This document shows positions 25,837 through 33,939 of a DNA stretch of 39,018 bases, piece by piece. Made by a program: the position numbers and the translations under genes. Numbering within the stretch: position 1 is the stretch's first letter; each line of letters starts with the position of its first letter. The notes beneath the pieces are model-generated. The model saw nothing but the letters and a program-made list of their open reading frames with translations. It had not been told where the DNA came from and searched no databases. Source of the DNA: Leptospiraceae bacterium (GTDB lineage: Bacteria; Spirochaetota; Leptospiria; Leptospirales; Leptonemataceae); NCBI GenBank assembly GCA_002717505.1, contig PBEB01000070.1:1-39018 (forward strand), written 5' to 3'.

Positions 25837-27366
25837 ATGCAAACCACATTTAAATCCCTGGGTGTTGCGGACGAAATCCTCAACGCTCTGGAAGCGAAAG
25901 GCTACACAAGCCCCACTCCTATTCAAGCTGCAGTTATTCCTCAACTTTTAAAACCGGGTTCTGACGTAATGGGTCAGGCACGAACCGGCACAGGTAAAAC
26001 CGCTGCTTTCGGAATTCCTCTATTGCAGCGATGTGATCCATCCATTAAATCCGTTCAGGCTCTGGTGCTGGCACCGACCCGAGAGCTGGCCATGCAGGTC
26101 TGCACGGAAATGCAGTCCATGCAGGGTAAGAAGAAACTCAAGCTAGCCCTTCTCTATGGAGGAGCGGGCATGTCTTCGCAGATTCAGGCATTGAAAGGAG
26201 GGGCCCATATAGCTGTGGGAACTCCTGGTCGTGTTCTGGACCACATTCGTTCCGGACGATTGAGCCTGGATGATTTACAGTTTCTGGTCCTGGATGAAGC
26301 GGACCGAATGCTGGATATGGGCTTTCAGGAAGAGCTGGAAGCGATTGTAGAAAGTGCCGGGCCCGATCGCCAGACTCTGATGTTTTCGGCAACCTTCACG
26401 CCGGACATCCGCAAAGCGGCTTCTTCCTACATGAAGGATTACCAGATGGTCAAGGTTGAGGATACAGGAGTATCCAATTCCAATACTCGAATGGTAGCGT
26501 ACGAAGTGTATGGCCGCGACAAAAGGGAAGCCTTGCGAAGAATCCTGCATACTTCCGAAGATTTCTATGGATTGATATTTTGTGCCCGAAAGTCCGATGT
26601 CGATGACCTGGCTCAGTTCCTTGCGAAAAAGGGTTTCAGCGCCGAGGGACTGCATGGCGATATGTCGCAACCAGCGCGAGAAAAGGTGCTGGGCCGACTG
26701 AAGAAGCGAAAGCTGCACATTCTGGTGGCTACCGATGTTGCGGCTCGAGGCATCGACATTAACGATCTTGGCTATGTTATCAACTATGATATGCCCGATA
26801 GCGCCGATGCTTTAACACATCGGACCGGACGGACGGCCCGAGCAGGAAGAACCGGAACATCCATCTGTTTGATTACTCCGTCCGAGGCTTCCAGGTTCCG
26901 AGCTCTGGAAAAACGTACCGGCCTGATGCATGAAAGATTACCTCTGCCGGATCGCGAAACAGTGAGTAAAGCTCGTCTGGAAACGGCTCGTTCTGCCGTG
27001 GAAAGAGGCGTGGGAAATCATCCTACAGCAGAGTATGAAGAGTTTGCCCGAGAACTTCTACAGAATCACGATGCGCAGGATTTAGTATCCAGTCTACTTC
27101 GAGACCGATTCCGGGATATGCTTCTGGAAAGCTCCATTCCAGATATCTCCACTCCGGCACCCACTACCGATCGACCCAAGAAAGGGAAAAACCGGGGCGA
27201 AGGAAAAAGCAGCAAGAAGTCTGGATCTAGAGATGGATTTAAGGCCTCCCGTAAATCGGCCAATCGCAAGCGCAAGTATTCTGGATCTGGATCCGGCGGC
27301 GAAAAGGGCGATGGCTCATCTGGCCGCAGAGGAAAGCTCAAGAAGTCTGGTGCAGGCCGTCGCTGA
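25837..27366 (+). CDS. DEAD-box ATP-dependent RNA helicase
   Basis: This 509-residue enzyme unwinds RNA, probably in ribosome assembly, RNA decay or cold adaptation. The Q motif is FKSLGVADEILNALEAKGY with TPIQ, Walker A is ARTGTGKT (48-55), followed by PTRELA, TPGRVLD, DEAD (153-156), SAT (184-186), FCARKSDVDDLA, ATDVAARGID and HRTGRTARAG (328-337). All motifs are intact. After about residue 370 comes a variable region and, from about 450, a Lys/Arg/Ser/Gly-rich tail typical of RhlE or DeaD-like helicases that bind RNA nonspecifically. A TTG start at 25792 would add 15 residues with three cysteines and no similarity, so I chose the ATG. The 3' end overlaps the convergent AraC gene by 29 bases. 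Confidence 0.94.
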   Translation: MQTTFKSLGVADEILNALEAKGYTSPTPIQAAVIPQLLKPGSDVMGQARTGTGKTAAFGIPLLQRCDPSIKSVQALVLAPTRELAMQVCTEMQSMQGKKKLKLALLYGGAGMSSQIQALKGGAHIAVGTPGRVLDHIRSGRLSLDDLQFLVLDEADRMLDMGFQEELEAIVESAGPDRQTLMFSATFTPDIRKAASSYMKDYQMVKVEDTGVSNSNTRMVAYEVYGRDKREALRRILHTSEDFYGLIFCARKSDVDDLAQFLAKKGFSAEGLHGDMSQPAREKVLGRLKKRKLHILVATDVAARGIDINDLGYVINYDMPDSADALTHRTGRTARAGRTGTSICLITPSEASRFRALEKRTGLMHERLPLPDRETVSKARLETARSAVERGVGNHPTAEYEEFARELLQNHDAQDLVSSLLRDRFRDMLLESSIPDISTPAPTTDRPKKGKNRGEGKSSKKSGSRDGFKASRKSANRKRKYSGSGSGGEKGDGSSGRRGKLKKSGAGRR

Positions 27367-28351
27367 TTTCCGTCTGCCCTCGCTTAAATCTGGCGGGGGC
27401 CATACCAAAGATTCGCTTGAAGCTTCTGGAAAAGGAATAGGGCGAATCGTATCCTACGGTTCTGGCCACATGCTCAATGGTTCCATCTCCCTTGCGAATT
27501 AGCCTTGCCGCTTTCTGCATTCGAATCTGGTTCAAGTATTCCATGGGGCCAATGCCAGTTACATCTTTGAATCGTCTGGCCAGAGTGGCCCTTGAAAGTC
27601 CCTGCGCTCTTGCCAGAGATTCCACAGTCCATCCGCGGTCCAGGGCATCCTCCATGGCCTCAATGGCTCTCAACACCGCTTCATCCGAATAGAGGGCACT
27701 CCAATGGCTTTCGGATTCATTTTCCAGGATCCAGTGGCGCAGAATATAATGAAAAAGCGTATCGGTCAGTCGGCCAAGAATGATGCGCGATGCATCCCTG
27801 CGAAGAAACTCGGCTGAGATCAGTTCCACCAGATGCTTGATAGGGTCATGAGGCGCCAGACTGGATCCGCGAATATGAAAGTATTCCGGCAATGCACGAA
27901 ATAGAGGATGCATGGGCCCCGCAGGAAATAGGTACCGACCGCTGATGAATCGAGTTTCTGCCTGTTCTGATGGATCTGCGGTCTGCCTTGAAATTGCCAG
28001 TCTGGTCTCCGCTGCTCCACTGGATCTCTGTTTCATTTCGCGTCCGAATTTTGACGCTTCAGGTGTTTCGGATTCGGTGCGGGAACGATAGTCCTCCACA
28101 TCGATGCTCTGAGCTCCTGCATCGGATTTCAGCTCATGGTGATAACCTCTGGCAAAGAATACCAAGTCTCCGGTGCTGAGATCCAGAACTTGACCCGTGG
28201 TATTGCAAAGAACATTACATCGGCCTCCTAGAATGACATGAAACCCGGCGGTGTAGTCACAGGCGAAGCGCAGTCCCCATCGTCCCTGCATCCTGGCCTG
28301 GGCAGCCACGGATCCCTGGATGGACTCGGAAACTCGGCTCAATAGATCCAT
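27338..28351 (-). CDS. AraC family transcriptional regulator with cupin-type sensor
   Basis: This 337-residue regulator has an N-terminal cupin-like domain (about 20-200), with GFHVILGGRCNVL, LSTGDLVFFARGYHHELKSD and a later GPMHPLFRALPEYFHI segment like those in the Cupin_6/RclR group. Residues 85-130 are a low-complexity insertion. The C-terminal AraC DNA-binding domain (about 235-325) has both helix-turn-helices: WTVESLARAQGLSRATLARRF and IEHVARTVGYDSPYSFSRSF, then GMAPARFKRG. RclR-type sensors respond to reactive chlorine and other ligands in other bacteria; the inducer here is unknown. It is divergent from an NmrA-like reductase gene across a 252-base region, a common regulator-target layout. 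Two TCCATGGA sites, one over its own start, are candidate operators. Confidence 0.9.
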   Translation of the reverse strand: MDLLSRVSESIQGSVAAQARMQGRWGLRFACDYTAGFHVILGGRCNVLCNTTGQVLDLSTGDLVFFARGYHHELKSDAGAQSIDVEDYRSRTESETPEASKFGREMKQRSSGAAETRLAISRQTADPSEQAETRFISGRYLFPAGPMHPLFRALPEYFHIRGSSLAPHDPIKHLVELISAEFLRRDASRIILGRLTDTLFHYILRHWILENESESHWSALYSDEAVLRAIEAMEDALDRGWTVESLARAQGLSRATLARRFKDVTGIGPMEYLNQIRMQKAARLIRKGDGTIEHVARTVGYDSPYSFSRSFKRIFGMAPARFKRGQTEISDGLHQTS

Positions 28352-28603
28352 GGAATTAATCTACCAGGCCAGTCCATAAGGGCCAGAGGTTTTGAGGAAA
28401 AAAGAGCAAATCGTCCGATACTTTGAGACGAAGTGTTGGGTAGAATCGATTCCAGGGTATTTGCATCTCTCCATGGATTATTTTACTGATGGATACGGTG
28501 CCGGTGTGGAATCCTCGAAAACGCAGCAAATGCGCCGGGAATTCGGCAATGCAGGCACCAAAAAATTAAAGCCAATCAGTTTGAGAGCAATCAGGAGAAT
28601 AGG

Positions 28604-29428
28604 ATGAAAGCATATGTATTTGGAGCCACTGGCACTGTTGGGCAACCGCTGCTGCAGGAATTAACGGATGCAGGTCACCAGGTTCTGGCCGTTAGTCGCA
28701 CAGGTGGAGAGAAGAAGGATGGAGTAGAGTATGTTGGAACGGAGCCATCCAACATGCAGGGAGCCGATGCGGTCTTTCTGCTCAGTCCCGGAGGCCTGGC
28801 CGATCAGTATTCGGTGCTGAAACCATATCTGGACCAGGCCAGGAAGCAAAAGCCGGGCCGGGTGGTTCTTATGACCGCCTTCGGTGTGGATTATGCTCCC
28901 GCTGAAGTACCTCTGCGTAAGCTAGAGCTGGAGCTTCTGGATAGTGGACTTAATGCCACGATTCTGCGGCCGAACTGGTTTATGCAAAATTTCAACAGTT
29001 ACTGGATCCAGGGCATTCTGGCAGACCAAAAGATCTATTTTCCGGGAGGCGATGCGAAGGCTGCATTCATTGATGTGCGAGACATTGGTGCCTGTGCTGC
29101 CAGGGTCCTGGCCGGAAGCGAATTCAATGGCGAAGGCCTGGCGTTGACCGGGCCGGAATCGCTGGATCACAACGAAGTAGCCACGAAGCTTTCTGCGGCC
29201 ACAGGAAAAGAGATTCAATATGTAGATGTTGATCCGGAGGATTTTAAGACTTCTCTGAAGCAGGCCGGTCTTCCCGAGGACTACATAGAGGTTCTTTCCG
29301 GGATCGCTGCTGGTCTGAAAGCAGGTCAGGCAGCTCCAGTAACAGATACCGTACAAAAGGTTCTGGGTCGGGCACCGATCTCTTTCGATAAATACGCCCG
29401 GGATTACGCAGCCGCGTATCAGCAGTAA
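28604..29428 (+). CDS. NmrA-like NAD(P)-binding oxidoreductase
   Basis: This 274-residue protein is an atypical short-chain dehydrogenase of the NmrA/QOR2 type. The nucleotide-binding loop GATGTVGQPLL is at residues 7-17. Then follow ADAVFLLSPGG, VVLMTAFGVDYAPAEVP, a LRKLELELLDSGL segment and TILRPNWFMQNF, which are typical of NmrA-like reductases acting on quinones, or sensing NADP. The catalytic Tyr-Lys pair of classical SDRs is not evident, as usual for the group. AGGAG at 28593-28597 fixes the ATG. Divergence from the AraC gene suggests control by that regulator, perhaps in response to an electrophile or oxidant; this is inference. Confidence 0.88.
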   Translation: MKAYVFGATGTVGQPLLQELTDAGHQVLAVSRTGGEKKDGVEYVGTEPSNMQGADAVFLLSPGGLADQYSVLKPYLDQARKQKPGRVVLMTAFGVDYAPAEVPLRKLELELLDSGLNATILRPNWFMQNFNSYWIQGILADQKIYFPGGDAKAAFIDVRDIGACAARVLAGSEFNGEGLALTGPESLDHNEVATKLSAATGKEIQYVDVDPEDFKTSLKQAGLPEDYIEVLSGIAAGLKAGQAAPVTDTVQKVLGRAPISFDKYARDYAAAYQQ

Positions 29429-29435
29429 GCGCGTG

Positions 29436-29470
29436 CCGGAAAGGGAGCCCAAATCCGGGTTCCTTTCCGG
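29436..29470. repeat. Strong hairpin after the NmrA-like gene
   Basis: CCGGAAAGG and CCTTTCCGG form the outer stem, with GAGCCC/GGGTTC inside and a short AAATCC loop. It is followed by six A residues on the plus strand and so is not a classic terminator. It may act as an mRNA 3' end barrier. One base is bulged. Confidence 0.6.
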
Positions 29471-29597
29471 AAAAAATGCTCTGCCTGTTGTCACCGGGGG
29501 CTGACCCGGGTGGCCCAGGGCAAGTTTTTTTCTGGTGAGCCTAGTCCTTTGGAAATAATCTGAAAGAAATAGGGGCCGGTATTGTTGGTAAAACTGT

Positions 29598-30383
29598 ATG
29601 CGCATCACTTCTGTAAGCGAAGCTATTATTCTTGTATTCTCTATAATGATTTTCAGCTCCATTTTGGGCTGCAGTACCGGCGAAAGAGGGCGGATGCAGG
29701 AGAATGCTGAGCCTATCACCCACTCCTGTCAGTCTCGGTGCCTGTCCGGAAACTGCCAGAACGGCACCGGTGAGTACGAATTTGCCGATTGCAGTACATA
29801 CATAGGCGAATTCGAAGACGGTCTCAGAAATGGCACGGGGGAGTATCGATTCTCTTCAGGTACCATTCTGAAAGGCTTCTTTGAAGATGGTCGCCCGGCT
29901 GGTGCCTTCGAATACAGGTTTCCCGAGGGAGCCATCTTTAAGGGGCGAATTCGGGATCTTAGTCAGGATCAGCAGTCAGGGCTGAGCATCAATGGTGCCG
30001 ATGGATTCCTGGAAATTAACGGTGAGCGGCGACCCTGCAAGATACGGGACTTTCGATTGCTTTGCGAAGCGGCTGGAACCGATGGAATTCAGCGCAAGAA
30101 AAACAATCGTCCAGAAGCTCCAGAGGATTTGGAGGCAGATGAGATAAAATTCCTATTACTTTATGCTCCAGGCAGCGCGAGATTGCTTCGCAATGATCGG
30201 AATTCGAAGTTAGCAGCGGTTATCCCCTGGCCCCCGGGGATACCATCATCACTCGTGAGCATGCGGCGGACATTCAGGGCGAAGGGGGCTTCGCAATTAG
30301 ACTCAAGCCATTCAGCGAACTGTACATCCCACCGGATGCACGGAAGCATCGAATACTGCAGCTTAATCGAGGTTCGATTATAG
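29598..30383 (+). CDS. MORN-repeat lipoprotein, N-terminal part of a frameshifted MORN-FecR gene
   Basis: The start encodes a lipoprotein signal peptide ending SSILGC (Cys25). Residues about 55-118 contain three MORN-like repeats (GTGEYEF, GTGEYRF and FEYRFPEG), each followed by a YIGEFEDG-type turn. After a Cys-rich bridge comes LLLYAPGSARLLRND (186-200), the opening of a FecR-like domain. The following 61 residues (from about 201) have no family similarity, while the +2 frame opens at 30197 and continues the FecR domain (SGYPLAPGDTIITREH) without a stop. A one-base loss between about 30194 and 30226 explains this. The whole gene would be 29598-31183, about 529 residues. The protein product may be non-functional unless this is a sequencing error or programmed shift. 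Confidence 0.75.
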   Translation: MRITSVSEAIILVFSIMIFSSILGCSTGERGRMQENAEPITHSCQSRCLSGNCQNGTGEYEFADCSTYIGEFEDGLRNGTGEYRFSSGTILKGFFEDGRPAGAFEYRFPEGAIFKGRIRDLSQDQQSGLSINGADGFLEINGERRPCKIRDFRLLCEAAGTDGIQRKKNNRPEAPEDLEADEIKFLLLYAPGSARLLRNDRNSKLAAVIPWPPGIPSSLVSMRRTFRAKGASQLDSSHSANCTSHRMHGSIEYCSLIEVRL

Positions 30384-30406
30384 TTGATTACGATGGCGAA
30401 GGACCC

Positions 30407-31183
30407 TTGCCGTTTCGTGTGCGTTCCGGCGGAATCAATGTTGATGTGAAAGGAACCACGTTCGTGGTGGAAGCGGGGGATGAAAAAGACCGCATCAAAG
30501 TTCGTGTTCTGGAAGGTGAAGTACAGCTCAGTCGCGACAAGGCCGTTCTGGATCGTGTTCGGAAAGGAGATCTTGAGAAGTATCCAAACCTTTCCGATGC
30601 AATGGATCAAATGGATATCTCTGTTTCGCTCACTGCCGGGGATGAAGCTACAGCCACTGCCATGGATGCTACAGAAGATCCTGATATACTGGCCAAAAAG
30701 GCTGCGAAAGACCCAGGGGCTACGGTATCCGCAGCCAGCGAAGAGGACCTGGAACGCGATGCACAGGAAGCTGCATTGATGCCCGTCCTGCCAAACGATG
30801 ACTTTGATGACGCACGAGAAGCTGGTCTCAGCGAAGATGAACAGGACAGGGAGGAAGCTGCCCGTACCATTGAAAAGAGCTACAGAAAGGAAGTGGAATC
30901 CAGAGGCGATGATCTGGAAAAGCAGCTCAAACTTACCAATGAAATCGACACTCCAGAAGAATTCAAGAAAGCGTACCCTGTGCTGGAGGTAGTTCACCTG
31001 AACAAAGGCACTCGACATGCAGGATCCATTATTGCCCAGGCCGGGGGATTACTCTTCTTGTTCGCGCCGGATGGACTCTATAGATTGCCCATAGAAGACG
31101 TGGACTATGTGGATTACTACAATCGCGATGAAATGGATCTGGATATTCTGTCCAATCCTCCAACAGAAAAATCGAAACAATAG
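30407..31183 (+). CDS. FecR-domain protein, C-terminal part of the frameshifted MORN-FecR gene
   Basis: This frame is open from 30197, and 30407 (TTG) is only its first usable start there, with no ribosome binding site. Before 30407 the frame reads FecR sequence (FAIRLKPFSELYIPPDARK, then ILQLNRGSIIVDYDGEG), and after it FRVRSGGINVDVKGTTFVVE and VRVLEGEVQLSRD complete the domain. A long acidic, Ala-rich region follows (DEQDREEAARTIEKS), then a small beta-rich C-terminal domain (HAGSIIAQAGGLLFLFAPDG) and a hydrophilic tail. Such FecR lipoproteins are thought to act at the cell envelope; the FecR name comes from signalling proteins, but no sigma factor or receptor gene is nearby. It belongs with the gene starting at 29598. 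Confidence 0.75.
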   Translation: MPFRVRSGGINVDVKGTTFVVEAGDEKDRIKVRVLEGEVQLSRDKAVLDRVRKGDLEKYPNLSDAMDQMDISVSLTAGDEATATAMDATEDPDILAKKAAKDPGATVSAASEEDLERDAQEAALMPVLPNDDFDDAREAGLSEDEQDREEAARTIEKSYRKEVESRGDDLEKQLKLTNEIDTPEEFKKAYPVLEVVHLNKGTRHAGSIIAQAGGLLFLFAPDGLYRLPIEDVDYVDYYNRDEMDLDILSNPPTEKSKQ

Positions 31184-31419
31184 CCTTCCCTCTCCTTGAA
31201 TCCTGGATGCTCTAAGGATGGCTTCAGTGGCATCCACCGGGTTTGAAGCGCTTCAGTGAATCCAGGTCAACCATGGTTTCTGGCTGCCTTGTTGCTCCTG
31301 GATGGACGCGGTTACAAATCAGCAGTAAACCAGGGTTGCTTACACATCATTTACTTGACCTGGTAGCGGTAAAGGTTTGCCATAGGAAGTGCAGAGCTAT
31401 TTTGCTGCAGGGAGAATCT

Positions 31420-31953
31420 ATGAGCGAAAAACCATTTCTGACCGATGTTAAGACCCTCCGCGAACGAGCGCGAAAGGAGATCGAAAAGGGAGCTGTTACC
31501 GCCGGGTACCAGGCCGACGTGGAGCAAGTGGTGGAACTTCTCAATACAGCTCTCGCTACAGAGCTTGTTTGTGTGCTCCGGTATAAAAGACATTTCTACA
31601 TGGCCGATGGTCTGAATGCAGAGGCAGCGGCTCAGGAATTCCTGCAGCATGCGAATGAAGAGCAACAGCATGCAGATCAATTGGCCCAGAGAATTGTACA
31701 GCTGGGTGGTGAGCCTAATTTCAGTCCGGAAGGCCTGGCTACACGAAGCCACGCAGAATATGTAGAAGGGAATAATCTAATTGAAATGATCAAGGAAGAC
31801 CTGGTCGCTGAGAGAATCGCTATTGACAGTTACCGCGAAATGATCGATTACATTGGCCCCAGGGATTCTACCACTCGACGAATGCTGGAAGACATACTGG
31901 CAATGGAAGAAGAACATGCCGATGATCTGGTGGGCATGCTGGAGAAGATGTAG
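31420..31953 (+). CDS. Bacterioferritin-like diiron protein
   Basis: This 177-residue protein is a ferritin-like four-helix bundle of the bacterioferritin group. Helices carry LLNTALATELVCVLRYKRHF, EFLQHANEEQQHADQLAQRIVQLGG, MIKEDLVAERIAIDSYREMI and MLEDILAMEEEHADDL, which supply the Glu and His ligands of a diiron centre (two EExxH-type segments and two single Glu). The frame extends upstream to 31243, but GGGAG at 31410-31414 and the family start MSEKPFL support the ATG at 31420. It likely stores or detoxifies iron. No heme-binding methionine is assigned. With dps and the PerR-like operator it adds to an iron/oxidative theme. Confidence 0.88.
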   Translation: MSEKPFLTDVKTLRERARKEIEKGAVTAGYQADVEQVVELLNTALATELVCVLRYKRHFYMADGLNAEAAAQEFLQHANEEQQHADQLAQRIVQLGGEPNFSPEGLATRSHAEYVEGNNLIEMIKEDLVAERIAIDSYREMIDYIGPRDSTTRRMLEDILAMEEEHADDLVGMLEKM

Positions 31954-32164
31954 AATTCCCAGTCCTCATGGCGCGCCCGAAAACGGGCGTCGCTTCAAAT
32001 GGAATCCATACCATTCGACGCGATACAATCGGCGGCATGGTTCCAAACGTCACCTCTAATGGAAAGATCTCTGATTCGGCAGCCGACGATTCCAGGGCGG
32101 CGTTGCGAAGTCCAACTTTCAATCCATGAAGCCTTTTTTGTAAGTCGACGACGTTAGCTGCTCA

Positions 32165-33100
32165 TTAATACGTACTGGAGACCGTCGCTTTCAGCGCTGC
32201 CGCCTCTTCGAATACATCGGCATGACATATAACGGATGCCTGAATAGGATCGGCATATCCTCCGCCCATGAAAACGACCAGTGGGCAGTTCCAGTAGGAT
32301 ACATGTTGAAATACAAGCTGGTTTCGCTTATCCAATCCCTGACGGCTTAATGCCAGTTTTCCCAGGGTATCCTCTTTGAGCGGATCACAACCTGCCTGGT
32401 AGAAAATGAGTTCTGGCTGAAAGGAATACAGAGCTTGCGGCAAAGTCTTTTTTAGAGCAGCGAAGTATGTATCATCGTCCGTATCATTCGGGAGCTCTAT
32501 GTCGAAGTCGCTTTTCTCCTTTCGAAATGGATAATTCTTTTCGCCGTGTATGGAAAATGTCAGGATATCCCGATCGTCTGCGAAAATGGACGCTGTGCCA
32601 TTGCCCTGATGAACATCGCAGTCGATTATGGCGATTTTCTTTATGCCGTAATCTCTCTGTGCAATTCGTGCACAAATAGCCAGGTCATTGAAAACACAAA
32701 AGCCTTCGCCGTGGTCTGCGAACGCATGATGCGTTCCGCCGGCCAGATTTCCGGCAACCATTGATCCTTCCAGGGCAGTTCGCATGGCCTGAATGCTACC
32801 ACCGGTAATAGTGAGGGTTCTTTCCACAAACTCGGGCGTCCAGGGGCGAAATCCTATTCGGCGGATTTCCTGATCGGTCAGTTTTCCATCTAGAAAAGCG
32901 TCCGTATAGCCCTCTGAATGTACCAGCAAAATGTCCGAGCGATGGGCTTCGAATGATTCCCTGAGTTCTATGTGTAAATCCGGATTCTCTATGGTTCGGC
33001 TTTGAATCTCTTCATAAACCAGGCGGTAGCGATCTCGGGGAAACCGAGCATGGGGCGAAATGGCCGAGGTATAGATTTCATGATAGAATAGGGGAAGCAT
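32165..33100 (-). CDS. Histone deacetylase-fold amidohydrolase
   Basis: This 311-residue protein belongs to the arginase/deacetylase superfamily, in the class of bacterial HDAC-like or AcuC-like enzymes that remove acyl groups from lysine or polyamines. The active site is intact: the His pair in GGTHHAF (His124, His125), DCDVHQGNGT (Asp162 and His164 as zinc ligands), QAGCDPL (Asp239, third ligand), and GGGYA (Tyr282, transition-state tyrosine). N-terminal HSEGYTDAFLDG also matches the family. No signal peptide is present, so it is cytoplasmic. No acetyl-CoA synthetase or polyamine gene is near. The gene is divergent from the TetR-CPBP pair. Confidence 0.92.
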   Translation of the reverse strand: MLPLFYHEIYTSAISPHARFPRDRYRLVYEEIQSRTIENPDLHIELRESFEAHRSDILLVHSEGYTDAFLDGKLTDQEIRRIGFRPWTPEFVERTLTITGGSIQAMRTALEGSMVAGNLAGGTHHAFADHGEGFCVFNDLAICARIAQRDYGIKKIAIIDCDVHQGNGTASIFADDRDILTFSIHGEKNYPFRKEKSDFDIELPNDTDDDTYFAALKKTLPQALYSFQPELIFYQAGCDPLKEDTLGKLALSRQGLDKRNQLVFQHVSYWNCPLVVFMGGGYADPIQASVICHADVFEEAAALKATVSSTY

Positions 33101-33256
33101 GGATCAGGCGGTGCAGGGATAAAAAGCGCTTCCTGGTGTGTGGAACAAGTACAATCACGGGTCCCTTTAGGCCGCTCAAACTCTATATGGCACCCCGGAT
33201 GGATTGGCAAATTCAGGCTTCCTGGCCGTTCCCATCCCTCCTCCGGAAAAAAACAG

Positions 33257-33284
33257 TAGACAAACCGACGTCGGTCGGTAATTT
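33257..33284 (+). promoter_or_regulatory. Promoter and probable autoregulatory operator of the tetR gene
   Basis: TAGACA (33257-33262) is a plausible -35 and TAATTT (33279-33284) a plausible -10. Between them ACCGAC-GTCGGT (33264-33275) is a perfect 12-bp palindrome, extended by a further CGGT. Operators of this kind (ACCGACC/GGTCGGT) are common for TetR-family repressors. The -10 ends eight bases before the ATG, so the mRNA leader would be very short. Confidence 0.6.
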
Positions 33285-33291
33285 TATTCTC

Positions 33292-33939
33292 ATGACCCGA
33301 GAGCGCATGGACCCTCAGGAAAGACGAGGGCAGATCTTGAACACAGCCCGGCGATTGATGATGGAATCGGGGTCTGAAGGCGTGCGCGTGGAGGACATAT
33401 TGGCTGAGCTGTCCCTTTCGAAAGGGGGGTTCTATCACCATTTCAAGTCTATGAATGATGTGCTGGGGGCCCTGGTTGCGCAAGATTTGGCTGCCCTGCT
33501 AGATGCGATGGAGCGGAGATCTGGTGAATCTCAAAGCGCAACAAAGGCATTACTTGCATTGTTCGAATATGGATCGGACGACAGGCAAGGCAGTTCAGGG
33601 ATTCTTGAATCCCTGAACTCGCGCAATCATAGATTGGCCTACCTTGAGATTCTGGAAGAACAGCTGTATAAGCCGTTCAGAGAGGTGCTTGGAGCTGTGG
33701 TGCGCCGCGGCATGGATAGTGGAGAATTTACTTCTCGGCCTCTGGCCGGTATAGTCTTAATCTTCGAAGCAATAAACCGCCAGCTCAACCGACAGGCGAT
33801 TCTGCAAGAGGATGTGTCCGAGATTGCGGAAACCCGGCAGATAGCCCTGCAAATGCTGTTTCGTGAGCTCGAGATTTTGGAAAGAAGCGAGGTTCAGAGA
33901 TTTATGGCCTCGTGGACGCGAAAGAGGAAAAAGAAATGA
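33292..33939 (+). CDS. TetR family transcriptional repressor
   Basis: This 215-residue regulator has the TetR DNA-binding domain at the N-terminus: RRGQILNTARRLMMESG, then VRVEDILAELSLSKGGFYHHFKSMNDVLGAL with the helix-turn-helix. The ligand domain (about 60-205) is variable and helical, so the inducer is unknown. The frame extends upstream to 33136, but the sequence there is not family-like and would cross the promoter, so I chose the ATG at 33292; an ATG at 33307 with GAGAG upstream is also possible. The last base pairs overlap the start of the CPBP gene (ATGA), so the two are coupled. Confidence 0.9.
   Translation: MTRERMDPQERRGQILNTARRLMMESGSEGVRVEDILAELSLSKGGFYHHFKSMNDVLGALVAQDLAALLDAMERRSGESQSATKALLALFEYGSDDRQGSSGILESLNSRNHRLAYLEILEEQLYKPFREVLGAVVRRGMDSGEFTSRPLAGIVLIFEAINRQLNRQAILQEDVSEIAETRQIALQMLFRELEILERSEVQRFMASWTRKRKKK

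Noticed and set aside
28392-28607. 71-codon frame overlapping the start of the NmrA-like gene by four bases
   Set aside because: The ATGA-like overlap is tempting, but the frame starts with TTG without a ribosome binding site, has no recognisable pattern, and fills a region expected to hold regulatory sites.
28922-29719. 265-codon minus-strand frame across the NmrA-like gene and the following gap
   Set aside because: It is antisense to a well-supported oxidoreductase and has no domain of its own.
30161-31018. 285-codon frame on the minus strand
   Set aside because: It is antisense to the FecR domain, which is clearly the coding strand, and reads as Phe/Cys/Ser-rich sequence without a domain.
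31974-31989. Hairpin CGCCCG-AAAA-CGGGCG after the bacterioferritin-like gene as a terminator
   Set aside because: The stem is only six base pairs and no T-tract follows on either strand.
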